DNA of 64,000 bases, taken from contig JAGPYM010000003.1 of the NCBI GenBank assembly GCA_020736575.1, positions 744,001 through 808,000 of the forward strand, read 5' to 3'. Origin of the DNA: Thelonectria olida. Taxonomy: Eukaryota; Ascomycota; Sordariomycetes; Hypocreales; Nectriaceae. Made by a program: the position numbers and the translations under genes. This document shows, one piece after another, positions 21,901 through 34,726 of this stretch; positions within the stretch are counted from its first letter, which is position 1, and each line of letters opens with the position of its first letter. Under the pieces are notes generated by a model. It was not told the DNA's origin and made no database searches. It saw only the letters and a program-made list of their open reading frames with translations.

Positions 21901-24547
21901 CCTCTTGTGCTCAATGCTCGTCGAACGCTTCCCAGAAGCTTCTTCATTCCGTGTCCTGACATTGCACCAGCGGGGGCCCGTTCTTTGGCGATATCCTGGC
22001 TCTCTGGGTGGAGCGTTGTCGTGTGCCTACCGCTTTTTGGTGCGTCATCAGGCTCGACGTCAACAAATGCCTGTGCAGGTGGTAACAAATTTCCTCGGAC
22101 TAGGCTTCCCGCATATGGAACTGTCATCAAAAACTCTTGGTCCTTGAACGACACTTTATCAGAGGTATGCTCTCTCAAAGAATCCGTCAAACTGTTGTTG
22201 CGCTTATGCGTTGGAGGAGCTGGACGAACCCGCTTGCCAACCAGAGTTCGAGGCGTCGTCGCAACCGGTCCCGTCTGGTTATATACTGAACTTGCGGTCA
22301 CAGGATGAGCGCCCAGAGGATGGGTACCATGAGGAACTCTTAACGCCTTGTTAGGGAACGAACATGAAATGATATCCACGCTCGCCAAGCTGGTGGGAGA
22401 CGTCGGGTTCTGATCTGCCAGGGGATCAGGCGTTATTTGCGCCTCTGGAGTGCTGGGTCGGTTCTCAAATACGATTGAGCCCCCAACATGACCTGCCCGA
22501 GAAATGTCGGCGATGAAGCTAGTCCGTTCACATGTGCTCTTCCTTGGGGGAAACATGGGATCCAGCTGAGGTATCTCACCATCTTCTCGATCCCAGAATG
22601 ATGGGTTCAGATCCGGGTCTCGGTGCCCTGCAATTCCACCAGGCGAAACAGGGACATCCGCTGCGAGCGAGTCATCAAAGTCGGGGCCGTCCCAGTACAG
22701 CGCGCATACTCGTCTCCAGCATTTTTTGAGCTCTCCGAGGATCTTCAGTTGGACCTTTCGAGATCGAGTGCATTGCGATAGTTCCGCCACAAAGTCGTTC
22801 AACAATTCGCAAAAAATCACACGGAGGTTATAGTCAAGCACGAAGTCGTCCATGAAATAGTTGAGGATCCAATGTCGCAGGGCGACAAAGGTCCGAACCC
22901 GAACGACCATTCCAGTCTCGTCATCTCTGTCCAGAGCCCATCGGAGCCTTGCAACAAGCATTCGCAGCAGATCGGCGGATTCGATAAAGGCACGAAAGGT
23001 TAAGAAGAAGTCGGATATCAACTCGTAGTCCAAGAAACTCGGGGAAGTAATCTCGGCAACGAGACGTGGCGGCGTGGCAGCGGTGACGGCGCCCGTTGCT
23101 GGAGAATATCGGACGAGGGTTTTATCATCGCAAGCCGGCTTGAAGGTCAGGTCGTCGAACATGGAGGGCTCGATTTTGGAATTCGAAATGTACGACGGGT
23201 GAAGAGGGCGAACAGTCCGCGGAGAAGGAGGGTTCGCGGACGTTTGAGCAATGCGGGAGAAGCGCAGAACGGGCACCGCCAAGGCGCTGGGCTGCCTTGA
23301 TCCCATCTCGAGATTGGAACTATTCAGATCCTGGGAGCGATTCAGCAGCGAGGCGCTGCTACTGCGAAACTCGTCTGTAGGAGCGTAGGAGGAATTGCGG
23401 ATGATCGGTGTGCCTCTGACGGTGAACCGGGGTGTTCCTATACGCCACGAGGGAATGTTGATGTCAAGAAGTGGTACAAAGTTGGGATCAATATCTTCCA
23501 TAGTCCGGGGTCGATGATCATCGCCCGGCTTGGATATGATGATTTTGAAGTCGCCAGTATCTGCCTCCTTGGCCCCCGTGGCCTCTTGGACCGTGCCGTC
23601 AGACAGAGCACGGCGATGCTTCGCGGGCCGGCTGGGATCCTGAGTGTCAGAGAAAAAGATGTTGCCGTCAAAGGGAGAGACCTCCGGAGTGGGCGTCCAC
23701 TGGCTGATGTGCAGATCGCTACTCTCGTCTTCGGCAGATGGATCCTTTGTCAAGGGGTCCAAGCCAGCAGTACTCGGCGGGGTGACGGGGAATACGAATT
23801 GAGGTTGGGGACATCGCTGATTGACAGGACGTACGGTCGGCCTGGAGGAAGGGAATGTCAGCTCAGGGTCAGCCAGTGTCACAGTTTCGGACACCGGCGT
23901 GGTATGTCTTTGCGCGCACGCACAAGAGCGGACCACGAAAAGGCACCGACCGAGACGTCGAACTCCACAAAGCAAGAGTTTGATGGCAGAGTGGAGGTCG
24001 GGAGGTCGGGAAAGGCTGACACACAGCATTCCAGCGCAGCGGATTTGATGAACTGTGGGCTGACGTACCTCAGATATATACGGCCGTTGTTACCAACATT
24101 TGCAACTGCGAATTGACGACCTTCACGGCCGGCAGATCCGCCATCCGGGGTGATGTCGTATCTGGAAATGTTGTTGGATTGATCGGTGTCGGCAGAAGTG
24201 GTGAGAGCGTCCCTGTAGCCTCTGGTGGTGAAGGGCCTTGGCTGAACGGATCGGCGCTCCGAGTGAGGGACCAACGGCCTAGTGCTAGTCGGGGGCATGC
24301 GCGTCGTGGCCGACCTCGCGGGTTTCTTTTGCATCAAGACTTCGCCGGAAGGACCTCTCTGGGCGGGTTGGTTTTGAAAAGCAGTGTTTGCAAAGGGGAT
24401 TGTAACGGCGACTGCCCCGGACCTAGGTGTTGTGGTGGACGTCGGATCCTTGATCGGGGCGCGCGAAGAGATGGGGACTGGTGGCGGTGCGCTGAGACCA
24501 GACGCTGGTGGCAGCGGGTCTGGTGAAAGTCCCAGGAGGGTCGCCAT
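18930..24547 (-). CDS. LTE1: LTE1-type Ras guanine-nucleotide exchange factor
   Basis: Exons 24547-24069 and 23841-18930 give 1796 aa. The junction reads GNNGRIYLR-PTVRPV in phase. A RasGEF_N domain lies at about 400-515 (LVAEITSPSFLDYELISDFFLTFRAF cut here for length: key motif DYELISDFFLTFRAF), followed by roughly 1000 residues rich in Ser, Pro, Asp and Glu without recognised domains. The catalytic RasGEF domain occupies about 1540-1790, with VARLTKTWALLP and LINFERCRIAAAVVKTLLRL. In yeast LTE1 acts in mitotic exit and polarity at low temperature. The start was chosen at 24547 because the frame upstream soon meets a stop; a further 5' exon is possible. Assignment rests on the split GEF_N/GEF layout and length. 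Confidence 0.85.
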
Positions 24548-27500
24548 GGGCACGGCCGCTCGAATGTCTTCGTGGTCGAGATGGTCCTCGTCAGGAGAGG
24601 GAGCAGGCGAGGCTCACGGCGACGGGAGCTGTAGGCGAAGGCATTGAGTTAGCAGCAGGAGCAATGGCGGCGGCAGGCGATGCAGCAGCAGAAGCGCATA
24701 TCGTCGAAGATGAAAGCGAGAATTGCGCGCCAGGAGCATGCAAGGAGAGATGAGATGACAGCGGAGGGGATAAGCGGCGAGCCCGAGCAACTGTACTCGG
24801 TAATGGCAGGACCGTCCAATATTTGATTGCTCTGGATACCAGGTTTGATTTGCAACGAGGACTCCCCAGCAAAGGCTGATTGGGAGAGCGGGTCTCTAAT
24901 TGAGAGATGGGGATACGAGGGGGAGGAGGGAATGAAAAGGACCAGGACGTACGGTACGTGACGACGCCATACAGCGGCCAACAAGGGCGTTCCGGCAAAT
25001 TGGAAATCACAGGGGGGAGGGCGGCATGGAGGTTGAGACGTCGGAGGCGCGTTTTTGGTGTCTTGGTGGTGGTGGCCGTGGTTTTGTGCGGTTGTTGGTT
25101 TGTTGATGTTGGAAAAGGGAGTTCTGAACTGGATAGGAAGGCAGTTTAGGGAGGAGGAGACAATGGGACGAATGGAAGGCAAGGCGCAAACAAAGTAGGA
25201 AGGTACCTCTAACAAGGCACGAATCAGGACGTCGCGAATCAAGGCAAATCGAAGCGACGGCGACGTGGTACGAAGTACAGGACGAAATAATTTACATGGA
25301 AAACCGAACCCAGCAGACAGAAGGCGCAAGTAAAATGAGACACACAGCACAGGCGCATTCTGCACAGACGCACGCACACACTCATTCTCTCCCTCTTCCG
25401 CCTTCATTCAGTCAGTGCCAGTGGAAGCAGCTAGAGATTGATGGACCAGAGCGGATGCGCGCACCAGCAGGGAAAAGCGGGGCCCAAGAAGAATGAATTG
25501 AACCTGCTTCGTAACTGGTACTTGCTAGGTACCGGCGACGGAGCCAAACGGCTGGGAACAGGTTCTTACTAAAGTCACTCGAGCATGGCCATGATTGTGG
25601 TGGCGCCCGAGGACGATACTAAACCATCAAGCAGGGAAGTACGAATAGACAAGCCCAAACCCATTAACCTGGTCACAGCCACGTCTGCCTGTTCAAAGCA
25701 CGAAAACGTTGGACCTGTATGAATCCGGGCTCTACATGCACCGTTGTGCGCCCTCGCCACGCGGCTGGGCTCCTTGTCAAAGTAGTGTGACGTCGACGAT
25801 ACTTGAGCCAACCTCTCCGTCTCCCGTAGCGGTCCCAGTGCAAAAGTTAGGGCAGCCCCAGGGGAAGCCGGTGGAGGGTTACTGGGTTGTTCACAGGCGG
25901 GCTGGGTGCACTTCCGGGCCGGGGGAAGACGCTTCTGATTGGCGGAAGGGAGAGACTAAGTCATGCAGCGGGGACGCAGCATCTCCATTTATCGTATCGC
26001 CTTTTTTCTGTCTGCGAACCATGGGCTGTGTTGTGTTGCGTTCTCGAAAGCGACTGAGCTAGAGGAGCTGAGATCTCGGAAGCTAATGGTTGGATGAGAG
26101 CAGAGAGGAGAGGCGAGAGGCGACTTGAAGAGAGAACAAACGAGTCAGAACAGAGAACTAGGGCATAGGGCAGGAAAAAATGAGTCAGAGAAAAAGTAAA
26201 GACAGAAAAAAAGAAAGAAAATAGTCGGAATATGTCATGTCATTGGGCATGCACCATACCCCTCATGATGGCATCCAAAGTTTAGACGATGGTGTCCTGG
26301 TAGTTAGCCTCGGCCCCGGGACATGGATCAACGAGCCCGTCGGATTAGGGCCCAGGAGCGCGGACTCGATGTGTGATCAGGGATCTCCATGCTGCGACAT
26401 GTTCCCAACGACCATTGCGTGCACAGTGCATGCGTCCTCGCACGACAGATGACAGCAAACGACTCAGAAGGCACATGGCACCTCGGCTTGCTGCCGTCCT
26501 CGAACAAAGTCGTGAATTTGACGGCAATTGTCCACAGTAGAGCCGCTGTTGTGTCTCGACTGTACGGGGCTGCCGTCCAGGTGAAGCTAATCGGACAACG
26601 AAAGCCCTAGGGTACCGAATGGCTGGCAACTGGGCATCAATGATCAGCATCGATCAGCATGACAGACGGTCCATGGATGCCCAAAATCAACCTCAATCGA
26701 AGGCTTGTGTCCTCCAATGATGGTTCTTCAGGGTCGAAATGTTGGGGTAAAGAGTATGAATGTGTCCAACCCCGTGATTAAGCCCTAATAATAGTTGAAG
26801 GTGTTTCTCTCGACTGTCTCCTGCATCGCTCGTGCATGACGCATGACCCCCATGGCAACCTCTCATGCAACCATGCAACCATGTCGCCCTCAACTCTTTC
26901 GATACCAGGGAGAGCCCCCGCCATCACATCACATCATCGCATACAGATGTACCCATGCCTGCGATCACACAGAGTAGACCCTATTCATGGTGCTGGATCC
27001 TAAACAACTGTAGATGGCCAGATCCAGCAGTGTCTTGTAATCCCCGATTTTCTAACCCACTACCGTGGATAGACAAAACTGCCCTTGCATGCTCGTGCGT
27101 TGTGTGACACGATTCCGTACGAGACATGCATATGCTAGAAGAATAGAGGAAGAAACAGAAGAAGAGGGCGTACCTGCACCACATCGAGATGCCAGCACAC
27201 CGTCGCGACCGGGGAACGAACCCCATCCCGACGAGTGAATTCTTTTCCAGCCCTCCGCCTCCAGGGTAGCCAACTATTATCTACTACGTCTGTGGTAAGC
27301 GCTTCGGCCCCTCTCAACCCTCCACCCACGTCCGAGAGCCAAAGAAACCATCTTCGGTTCCGCCTCGTCCGCCTCATCCGCCTCGAACACAAAGTCGCCG
27401 GATCGTCACCGTCTCCATGCACGCACTGAACTCTCGCACGATCGCTCAGGATCGTGTCGCTTGGCGCATGGCACCCCTCCCGCATTTCCCGTCCGTCCGC

Positions 27501-28462
27501 CCGCCCGCCCGATCCGCTCTCAACGCCGGCCGTTCAAACCTTGACAAGTTCAGCTTGTTTCTTCACGATCTTCTCTTAGCTCCGTGTATTTTCCCAGATT
27601 ATCTCTCATCCGCATCGCTTACCGCCGTCCCAAGACAGACCCCCATCGTTCGTCCTGCATGACACTATCGCCATGGCACAAAAGAACCCCTCACTCAGTT
27701 CATGCAGCCGCCTCGCGAGTCATTGCGCCGGGGCCTCGTGACTCTTGTCCCGCATCGGGCGCGAAGAGAGGCCGAATCGAGTCACCTCCGGCCGGATCTG
27801 AATGGGGCAATTCCGGTTGGTTTTTTGCGTGAAAGGCGGTGACGATGCATCACAGATTCCATCCGAGTCTTGGCTTCGGCGGCTACAAGACCATGTCCAA
27901 GCCACGTTTTTTCCACACACCGGCGCCATGTTGCATCTGCCCTGCCGCCCTGCCTTGGAAGATTGATGCTTGAATGCCTATCGCTGGTTATCGTTGTGCA
28001 GTAGAGAAGCGCTTCGATTATATACAGGAGGCTGGTGTTTCATGGGGCTGCCCCTCAACATCATTGCGTACTCTTGAGGCTCTGACTTTGAGGCCATTGG
28101 TTGCGAGGGCCTTCTGCGTGCATCGTAAACTACTTCTGGGGGTGCAATGGGTTTTTATTGTTGACTGAGCGTCATTCTTGGACGCGAAGCCTTGCTCTTG
28201 GGTATTCCCCAACACAATATTATCCAACAGTCAACTCTACGACCCGTGGCCTAAGCCCGGTAATGATCATTTGGTCACGAATGAAGCTTCCTCAGACTGC
28301 CTATGGGGATAGCTAGTTGTATTGACAAGAATTCACATGTACCATGATATAGGCTTTGAACACTGACTTCATTACGCGCTGACATCAAGTCGGCAGCGAC
28401 ATGCTGCTTTGTGCAACCAATAACACCCAGCCGAGGCATTCTGAATTACAACAAGTGCAGTG
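24548..28462. other. Long spacer upstream of LTE1, no supported gene
   Basis: The first 900 bases (to about 25450) are pyrimidine-rich on the minus strand and probably hold the LTE1 promoter and 5' leader. A 252-codon minus frame (25407-24649) is low-complexity and leader-like. Beyond this, both strands hold only short chance frames. An A/G-rich stretch lies at 26080-26225. Confidence 0.45.
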
Positions 28463-28740
28463 GCTATCGTGTGGTTTCTTCCTGGAGCGTTGTTTTAACT
28501 AGGTGCTGACGGGCAGGGGTATGGAAGACACTGACCGTGACGCCAGTTGAGATCTTGAGGCCGGCTGAGTAGAGTAAGAGAGGAAAGCAGCTGTGAACCT
28601 GGTACATAATCCGAGCCCCAATATTTCTCCGAATTGAATTTAGTGGCCAGTGATGACCGCAGTTTGCCCAATGTAGTCGCCTTCTTGATGACCTCGTCAA
28701 TGGCTTCACTCTGCAACTTGGCACGTGCTGGTCCTCCATG
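28463..28740 (-). pseudogene. Small coding relic of unknown family
   Basis: On the minus strand a stretch encodes AKLQSEAIDEVIKKATTLGK and continues to SEKYWGSDY with strongly G/C-ending third codon positions. A separate frame carries AGLKISTGVTVSVFHT and ends with TAG, and the two can be joined by a 41-nt GTACCA...CAG interval, short for an intron. In-frame upstream is a stop (TAA) just before an ATG that lies in a different frame (MEDQH). This looks like a gene fragment with at least one frame change, or a small gene whose 5' exon I could not place. Family not recognised. Confidence 0.35.
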
Positions 28741-29971
28741 TTAAAGCTGCTCCATTCATGGTGGACGAGACGCGATACTACGTGAACTCGAAAGAAAGCT
28801 GATTAATTAGGGAATTAATTCGTTCATGCGCCTATCAAATTAGTTCCTGCGCACATCAACGTCCGTCATTAGACATTTCAACTGATTAACCTCCGGGACG
28901 TGCACCAAGATGCGGCAAGTTGTGGGGAAGCCGTCTTGGCACCAGAGGCATGATCGAACTACCATTTCGAAGCCAGATGTTGCAGCATCAGTTTGTGTGA
29001 CTTGGCATGGGTTTGGTACGAGCTACTCGTACTTTGCGAGAATAGCTAAGGTAGTTGAGATTCATATTGACATTCCTCTACAGAGACAAATCACTCCCTT
29101 TTTCTGGGTGCGTCATTTCTGACCAGAACTCTCGCTAGCTTCAGCACCGTTTGGGATCCATGGATATCAAAGCCGCATGTGCTGTTAGAAGGAGATGAGT
29201 TCAAGGGAGGCCTCCTGATTAGACTGCCTCGATTTCCATGCTATCCAGGGTTGGAACGGGCAAAATACCTCAACTCGCAATTGTTCTCTCTTCTCTCGTC
29301 CAAAGGGACAACGTGAATAATCCCTTCGACCCCTATCTTCCCTTTACATGACATTCTTCAGCCCACCCATCCCGTGTTCCAGTCCTCGGCACGTGGGTAC
29401 CAGCATACTCGTAATAAAACAGCTTCCATGGTCAAAGCCCCAGACTTGCAGCATTTCGGTATAGCTGGAGCCTTCTCCAACGTTCAACAGGACATTTCCC
29501 CGCGTCCAGCGGGCGCAAGAGCTATCAAATGTCGCAGTGGCGCATCGCTCGCACCAATCCCGACCGCATTACCTCACAGAAATCCATGATAAATATCGGC
29601 CGTGTCTTGCAGAATTCGTCGGATAGATATCTCTGCTCACCCACCCATAGGTGGGGGACTGGCGCCGTACCCATTCATTAAACTGTTTCCGAAGGGCCAT
29701 GATGATGAGAAGACGCAGGATTCTGCCCCTCCGCCTGGCGGGAAGTCTGATCTCCGCCGTCGTCAGCAGTCTCAATTCCAGTATACGGGGTTCACGATTA
29801 GTCTGTGGCAAAGACGTACATATTATGCCGTCTCGTGCCCTTTCACGGTAGACACCTTGAGCAATTTCACCTACCATTCTGAACAATTCGATACCTATTG
29901 TACTTTACTCATTTGTCTTACGTTACTCCTCTGTCTTGATCTTTCGACCTCTGGTCCCATCACACAACACA
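28741..29971. other. Spacer upstream of the potassium transporter
   Basis: No gene is supported. The 300 bases before 29972 should contain the HAK promoter and 5' leader, including CT-rich stretches around 29890-29940. Confidence 0.45.
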
Positions 29972-32404
29972 ATGCAAGCTAGCAACACCGAGGACGGCGG
30001 TGACGATCCTGCCACTGGCCAGCCCAGTCTTGAACGAGGGACTGTGGGCACCTCGATCCAGGAGGCCTGGGACATCGAGAATGAAGAAAAGGCTCGGCAG
30101 ATTGCTGAAAGCGATCTCAACCAGAGACACAAGCAGGTGAATGCCCAGAACCTGCAAGTACTGTACCGCAAAGACTAAATATTCCGCCTCCCAGAACCAC
30201 AAGGGCTTCATGCTCCTCTGGCTCGCCTGGCAGAGCGTCGGCGTCATCTACGGTGACATCGGCACGAGCCCTCTCTACGTCTACAGCTCAACCTTTACCT
30301 CGCAGCCGTCGTGGGACGACCTCGTCGGCGCGCTGTCCATCATCATCTGGTCGCTGATCCTCATTGTCTCCATTAAATACTGCTTCATTGTTCTCTCCGC
30401 CGACGACGATGGTCAAGGCGGCACATTCGCTCTCTACTCGCTCCTCGCACGCCATGCGAACATTGTCCGCCGCGACCCCAACGTCTCTGGCATGGTGCGC
30501 CTCGATCGTCGATTGACTGGGGACATGAAGCCTTCCGGAAGAACTGTTCGGGCATTTCTCGAGAGCAGTTCCGTCTCCCAGACGCTCCTCAAGTGCATAG
30601 GCGTGCTCGGCGTATCGATGGTAATGGCCGATGGCGTCCTCACTCCGGCTCAATCGGTCCTCGGCGCAATCCAGGGCATCAGAGTCGCGGATCCCACGTT
30701 GGGCACCAGCGCCGTCGTGGGCATCTCATGTGCCATCCTCGTCTTCCTCTTCTTGCTCCAGCCACTCGGCACAGCAAAGGTCGGCACCTTCTTCGCCCCC
30801 ATAGTTGTCGTCTGGCTTCTCTTTAACCTCTGCTGCGGCATCTACAATCTGGCATTGCACGACTATACAGTCCTCAAGGCTTTTAGCCCTCACTTTGCGT
30901 TTGCGTACCTCATTCGCAACGGCCGCGCTGGGTGGGAGTCTCTCGGGGGCCTCCTTCTTGCCTTTACCGGCGTCGAAGCTCTCTTTGCGGACCTGGGAGC
31001 CTTTGGAAAGATGGGCATCCAGCTCTCGTGGCTCTGTCTCGCACTGCCGTGCCTTCTCATTGCGTATATTGGCCAAGCGGCATACATCTCCGTTGACAGC
31101 ACCCAAGAGGCGTATACTAACCCCTTTTTCAACACGTTGCCTCCCGGATGTCTCTATTTCGGTTTAGTTATCGCCATCCTGGCCGCGATTGTGGCTAGCC
31201 AAGCCATGATTACGAGCTCGTTCCAGCTGCTATCGCAGGTCATGAGGTTGAGCTATTTCCCCCATATCAAGACTGTACACACGAGCAAGAAGTTCCACGA
31301 ACAAGTCTACATGCCTTTGGCGAACTGGCTGCTGATGGTTGGCACGGTGATTGTCACTGCCGTCTATAACAATGTGAGTTTATTCCGAGCACATTTGAGG
31401 CCGACATCTAATGGTACTAGACCACTAGCCTCGGAAATGCGTACGGCGTGTGTGTTATCATCGTCACGATCATTACAACTTGCATGATCTCCCTTGTGGC
31501 CATCATTATCTGGCGAACTCCCCTATTGATTGTGCTTTTCTGCTTCCTATTTTTTGGCGCTCTAGAGGGCGCCTTCATGTCCTCGGCCCTTCGGAAAGTC
31601 CCAGAAGGGGCTTGGTTTACTCTTATCCTGGCGTTTATCCTGTCCAGCATTTTCATCCTCTGGCGCTGGGGAAAGGAGCAACAGTGGACTGCCGAAGGCC
31701 AAGACCGCATCATGACCCATCACCTGCTGCAGCTCTCACGAAGATCATCGACCCAGTCTACCGACAATGGCAAGACTGGGCCGAAGTTGATTCTTACGTC
31801 GACATTTGGCGGAGGCACCGTGTCGACGGCTGATGGCCTTGGAATCTTCTTTGACAAGATAGGTGCGAGTGGAGATATGATCCCCAAGGTCTTTACGCAG
31901 TTCATCCGCAAGTTCAAGAGTCGTCCGGAAGTCATCGTCTTCTTCCACATGCGACCGCTCTCGGTCCCGACGGTTCCAATCGAGGACCGTTTCATCATCA
32001 CTCGAGCTACGCCAAACATTCCATCGTCCTATCGCCTTACTCTGCGTCACGGATACATGGATGACGTCTTGACGCCCGACCTCGGCGCCATTATTGTCGA
32101 GCAACTAGCAAACTTCATCCGCGGTGCAGCCACGGGTGCCGGACTGAAGCTGGAAAACCCACCCAGCTCTGTGCAGGAGGAGCTCGAGGTTCTCGACAGG
32201 GCGAAGACAGCGCAGACGGTGTATGTGCTGGGTAAACAAGTGATGCGGATCCGGTGGGATCATGGCAATCTGATTCGACGCTACACCAGGACGATCCTGC
32301 TGCAGGCGTTTCTCTGGATCCGAGAGAATTCGCGGGCGAAGCTCGCCGACCTCGACATGGACTACAACAACCTTGTCGAGGTCGGGTTTGTGAATGAAAT
32401 CTGA
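29972..32404 (+). CDS. HAK/KUP-family high-affinity potassium transporter
   Basis: Exons 29972-30136, 30195-31373 and 31421-32404 give 775 aa. After a polar 55-residue N-terminus the signature GVIYGDIGTSPLYVYSSTF opens the first membrane segments. ADGVLTPAQSVLGA, FTGVEALFADLGAFGK and the QAMITSSFQLLSQ-like helix are further K_trans motifs. Multiple hydrophobic spans (family norm 12) are followed by a cytosolic C-terminal domain of about 250 residues. Family members, such as Neurospora HAK1, are plasma-membrane potassium-proton symporters induced on potassium starvation. The second intron splits VTAVYNN from TTSLGNAYG. Only some fungi carry HAK besides TRK. The gene looks intact. Confidence 0.95.
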
Positions 32405-33792
32405 TCCGGGCTGGCTTTCCTGGATCTAGCTGTCTGTAGGGGGAGGAGGACGAGGCAGGCTTTCAGTTTGCAATTTTTGAGATACCCCTGAATTGAAGAC
32501 CCTTACCTCCTTCCAACTTGACTGCCTGCCCACGATCAACTTTCTTCTTCATCTTGCTTATAATCCTAGCTTCTACCGTTGATGGCCGCCTTGATGGCCG
32601 GGTCCGGTGGTGACGGGATCCAGTCATGTCCAATGCCTCGGTAGTGCCCCCCCCCCCCGGCAGCTCACGCACTTTGTCTTGGGCGGTTTGGGCGGCACAT
32701 ATCTGGGACATGGAGTCTGCCTGATTTCCCAGCCACACACTTGTCGGCGCGTACACACTCTTCTCCGAAGATAGCGCAAGGCATTAACGCTCACCCGTTT
32801 GGGGTAGGGCCCCATCATGATGTCACGCCGAAATGCTTAATCATGTCTACCACGTAGTAGTGTAAATATTTTAAAGCATCCAATGGGATTGTGTCTTTAG
32901 CTGAATTCGGGCGCCTTGCTTTGAAGTGGGAAACTGGCCTGGGGAGGAAAACACCCCAACACCCCAATTGGCAAAGAAAGCGAGTCTGTTTACAAGGCTT
33001 AGAAGGGCTTGTCAAACATTTCTTGCTCAGAATAAATGCTTGGGTTCCTCCACACTGGCTGACAGTTATTCGGCATGTGTAAGCTACATGGTACAAGCCG
33101 AGGTCGACGACTACCACCGTTTAACTAGAGATAGGCGTGTCCTTGCCAACCTGCAGAAACACGAGGGAACGCACCGAGGTGCATAAGAACCGACGATCTC
33201 TACGTCATAGAACCAATGAACAGAGTCTCAGCCGGGGAAGAATTAGCTCAATTGAGTATCCGTACTGTATCCGCAGACTTCAACCGGCGTCTTTTCCACG
33301 GGACTCCCCTGTTTCGAAAATCCTCCTAGTCAACGCCAGAGTCCGGCTCCCCGAGCTGCCATACTGTGCTGCAAACTAAGGAACCCAACATTCCACCAAG
33401 ACCAGGATGAAGGCAAAGTGCCCCAGTCTTATATCTCAATTGCCGAATTGCATGAGTCGCTGCAGTGGTGATTTGATTTTGACGATGCCATGACGTCCTT
33501 GATTCCTCTTGCATCTGGATCAGACAGAATTGATTCTCTTGCGAGCTGAGCAGTTGGAGAAGCATAAATGATATGACATTTCTCTCGTGTCTCGCTCTCA
33601 GGTGCACTAGTTGTCTCCTCCTTCTCAATTCGAACTCAATTGCCAAGCCTCAGTCTGAGTCGGCAACCTCTTGTTGCAACTCGGGAAAGCCACTCAAACC
33701 TATCGCTCAAGAGAAGACCAATCAACAATCCTGCTCTTCGGTCAACTATTCTCTGAGAGAATACCCCGAGACTCATTGCCTCAACCTCGAAA
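32405..33792. other. Intergenic, no gene seen; contains a C12 tract
   Basis: No coding evidence on either strand. A run of 12 C is at 32647-32658. The last 200 bases presumably promote the small membrane protein. Confidence 0.5.
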
Positions 33793-34272
33793 ATGGCACC
33801 TGTCCTGTCTTTAGCCGGCCGAGCACTCCCCAAACTCCTTGGCCGGGACTCTCCAACACCCACTCTCAATCTACCACACCTGGTGGTGCGACAAAATGCA
33901 CCAACCGCAACCGTAACCGTTGTCGCAAACAATGACAACAACGACGACTCCGGCCTCAGCGGCGGCGCCATCGCTGGAATTGTCATTGGGTCCATTGTCG
34001 GCTTCTTGCTTATCCTCTGGGTTGTTCGTTCCTGTTTCAACTTGGGCGCACCGCCAAACGACGAGCGAGAGAAATGGTACCGAGACGCTCCGCGCCGCCC
34101 CCGCCATCACTCTCGCCATTCTCGCAGCAGACGTCGCTCGTCTAGCATGTCTGCGCCTCCGCCCGTCGTCATCCGAGATGCGCGGTCGCGGAGCGGTCGT
34201 CGACCCTCGTCGGCCTCATATGTCTATACTGAGTCGGACCGAGGACAAGGCGGTTACTATGGGCGCTACTGA
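33793..34272 (+). CDS. Small single-pass membrane protein, basic tail
   Basis: Single exon, 159 aa. An N-terminal region of about 55 residues rich in Asn, Asp and Thr precedes one transmembrane segment (GGAIAGIVIGSIVGFLLILW, about 57-76). The cytosolic tail is rich in Arg, Ser and His (RHHSRHSRSRRRSSS) and ends with a Tyr/Gly-rich GGYYGRY. The glycine-rich TM start resembles those of fungal WSC- or Mid2-like sensors, but there is no cysteine-rich or long Ser/Thr ectodomain. No clear signal peptide is visible. The family is not recognised; it is likely a real fungal-specific membrane protein because of the clean TM and strong codon bias. Confidence 0.7.
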   Translation: MAPVLSLAGRALPKLLGRDSPTPTLNLPHLVVRQNAPTATVTVVANNDNNDDSGLSGGAIAGIVIGSIVGFLLILWVVRSCFNLGAPPNDEREKWYRDAPRRPRHHSRHSRSRRRSSSMSAPPPVVIRDARSRSGRRPSSASYVYTESDRGQGGYYGRY

Positions 34273-34652
34273 GCAAGGATATACCACTGCAATCATTCAT
34301 TCAACACCGGGAGTTAGGCGGAAGGTGATGAGAAACATGATGTTATCGGCGCTCGATCTAAGCACCTGACAGCGGGGGATGGGACTGCTAGTTTACTACG
34401 ACTGTAACGATTAATTCTTACGAATATATTACCCGAACATTTTGTATTTCTTTGTGTCGACGAGAGTTAGTTTCAATTCACAACCGTCACGCACAATAAA
34501 AATCCATGAATTGAAGAGATCGGGAGCCAACTAAGCAATATCTTTCCGTCCAGGTAATGAGAACCCTCCTCAAGATCCTCAATTTTCACATTCTGTAGAC
34601 GCAAAGAGGACTGTATAGACCCTATTTTGAGCTCGGCCAACCACACAAGATA
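34273..34652. other. Intergenic, no gene seen
   Basis: A 380-base spacer between the small membrane-protein gene and the tRNA-Asn. No coding signal. Confidence 0.5.
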
Positions 34653-34726
34653 TCCCCGATGGCGCAATTGGCTAGCGCGTCTGACTGTTAATCAGGAGGT
34701 TGATGGTTCGAGCCCATCTCGGGGAG
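34653..34726 (+). tRNA. tRNA-Asn (GTT), copy 3
   Basis: Identical in all 74 positions to the copies at 3869-3942 and 5400-5473; anticodon GTT, no intron. A T5 Pol III terminator follows at 34737-34741. Confidence 0.97.

Noticed and set aside
21628..22308. 226-codon plus-strand frame
   Set aside because: Antisense shadow of the LTE1 large exon; no family resemblance.
24649..25407. 252-codon minus-strand frame upstream of LTE1
   Set aside because: Composition is low-complexity and leader-like, with no domain; more likely the LTE1 5' leader or promoter.
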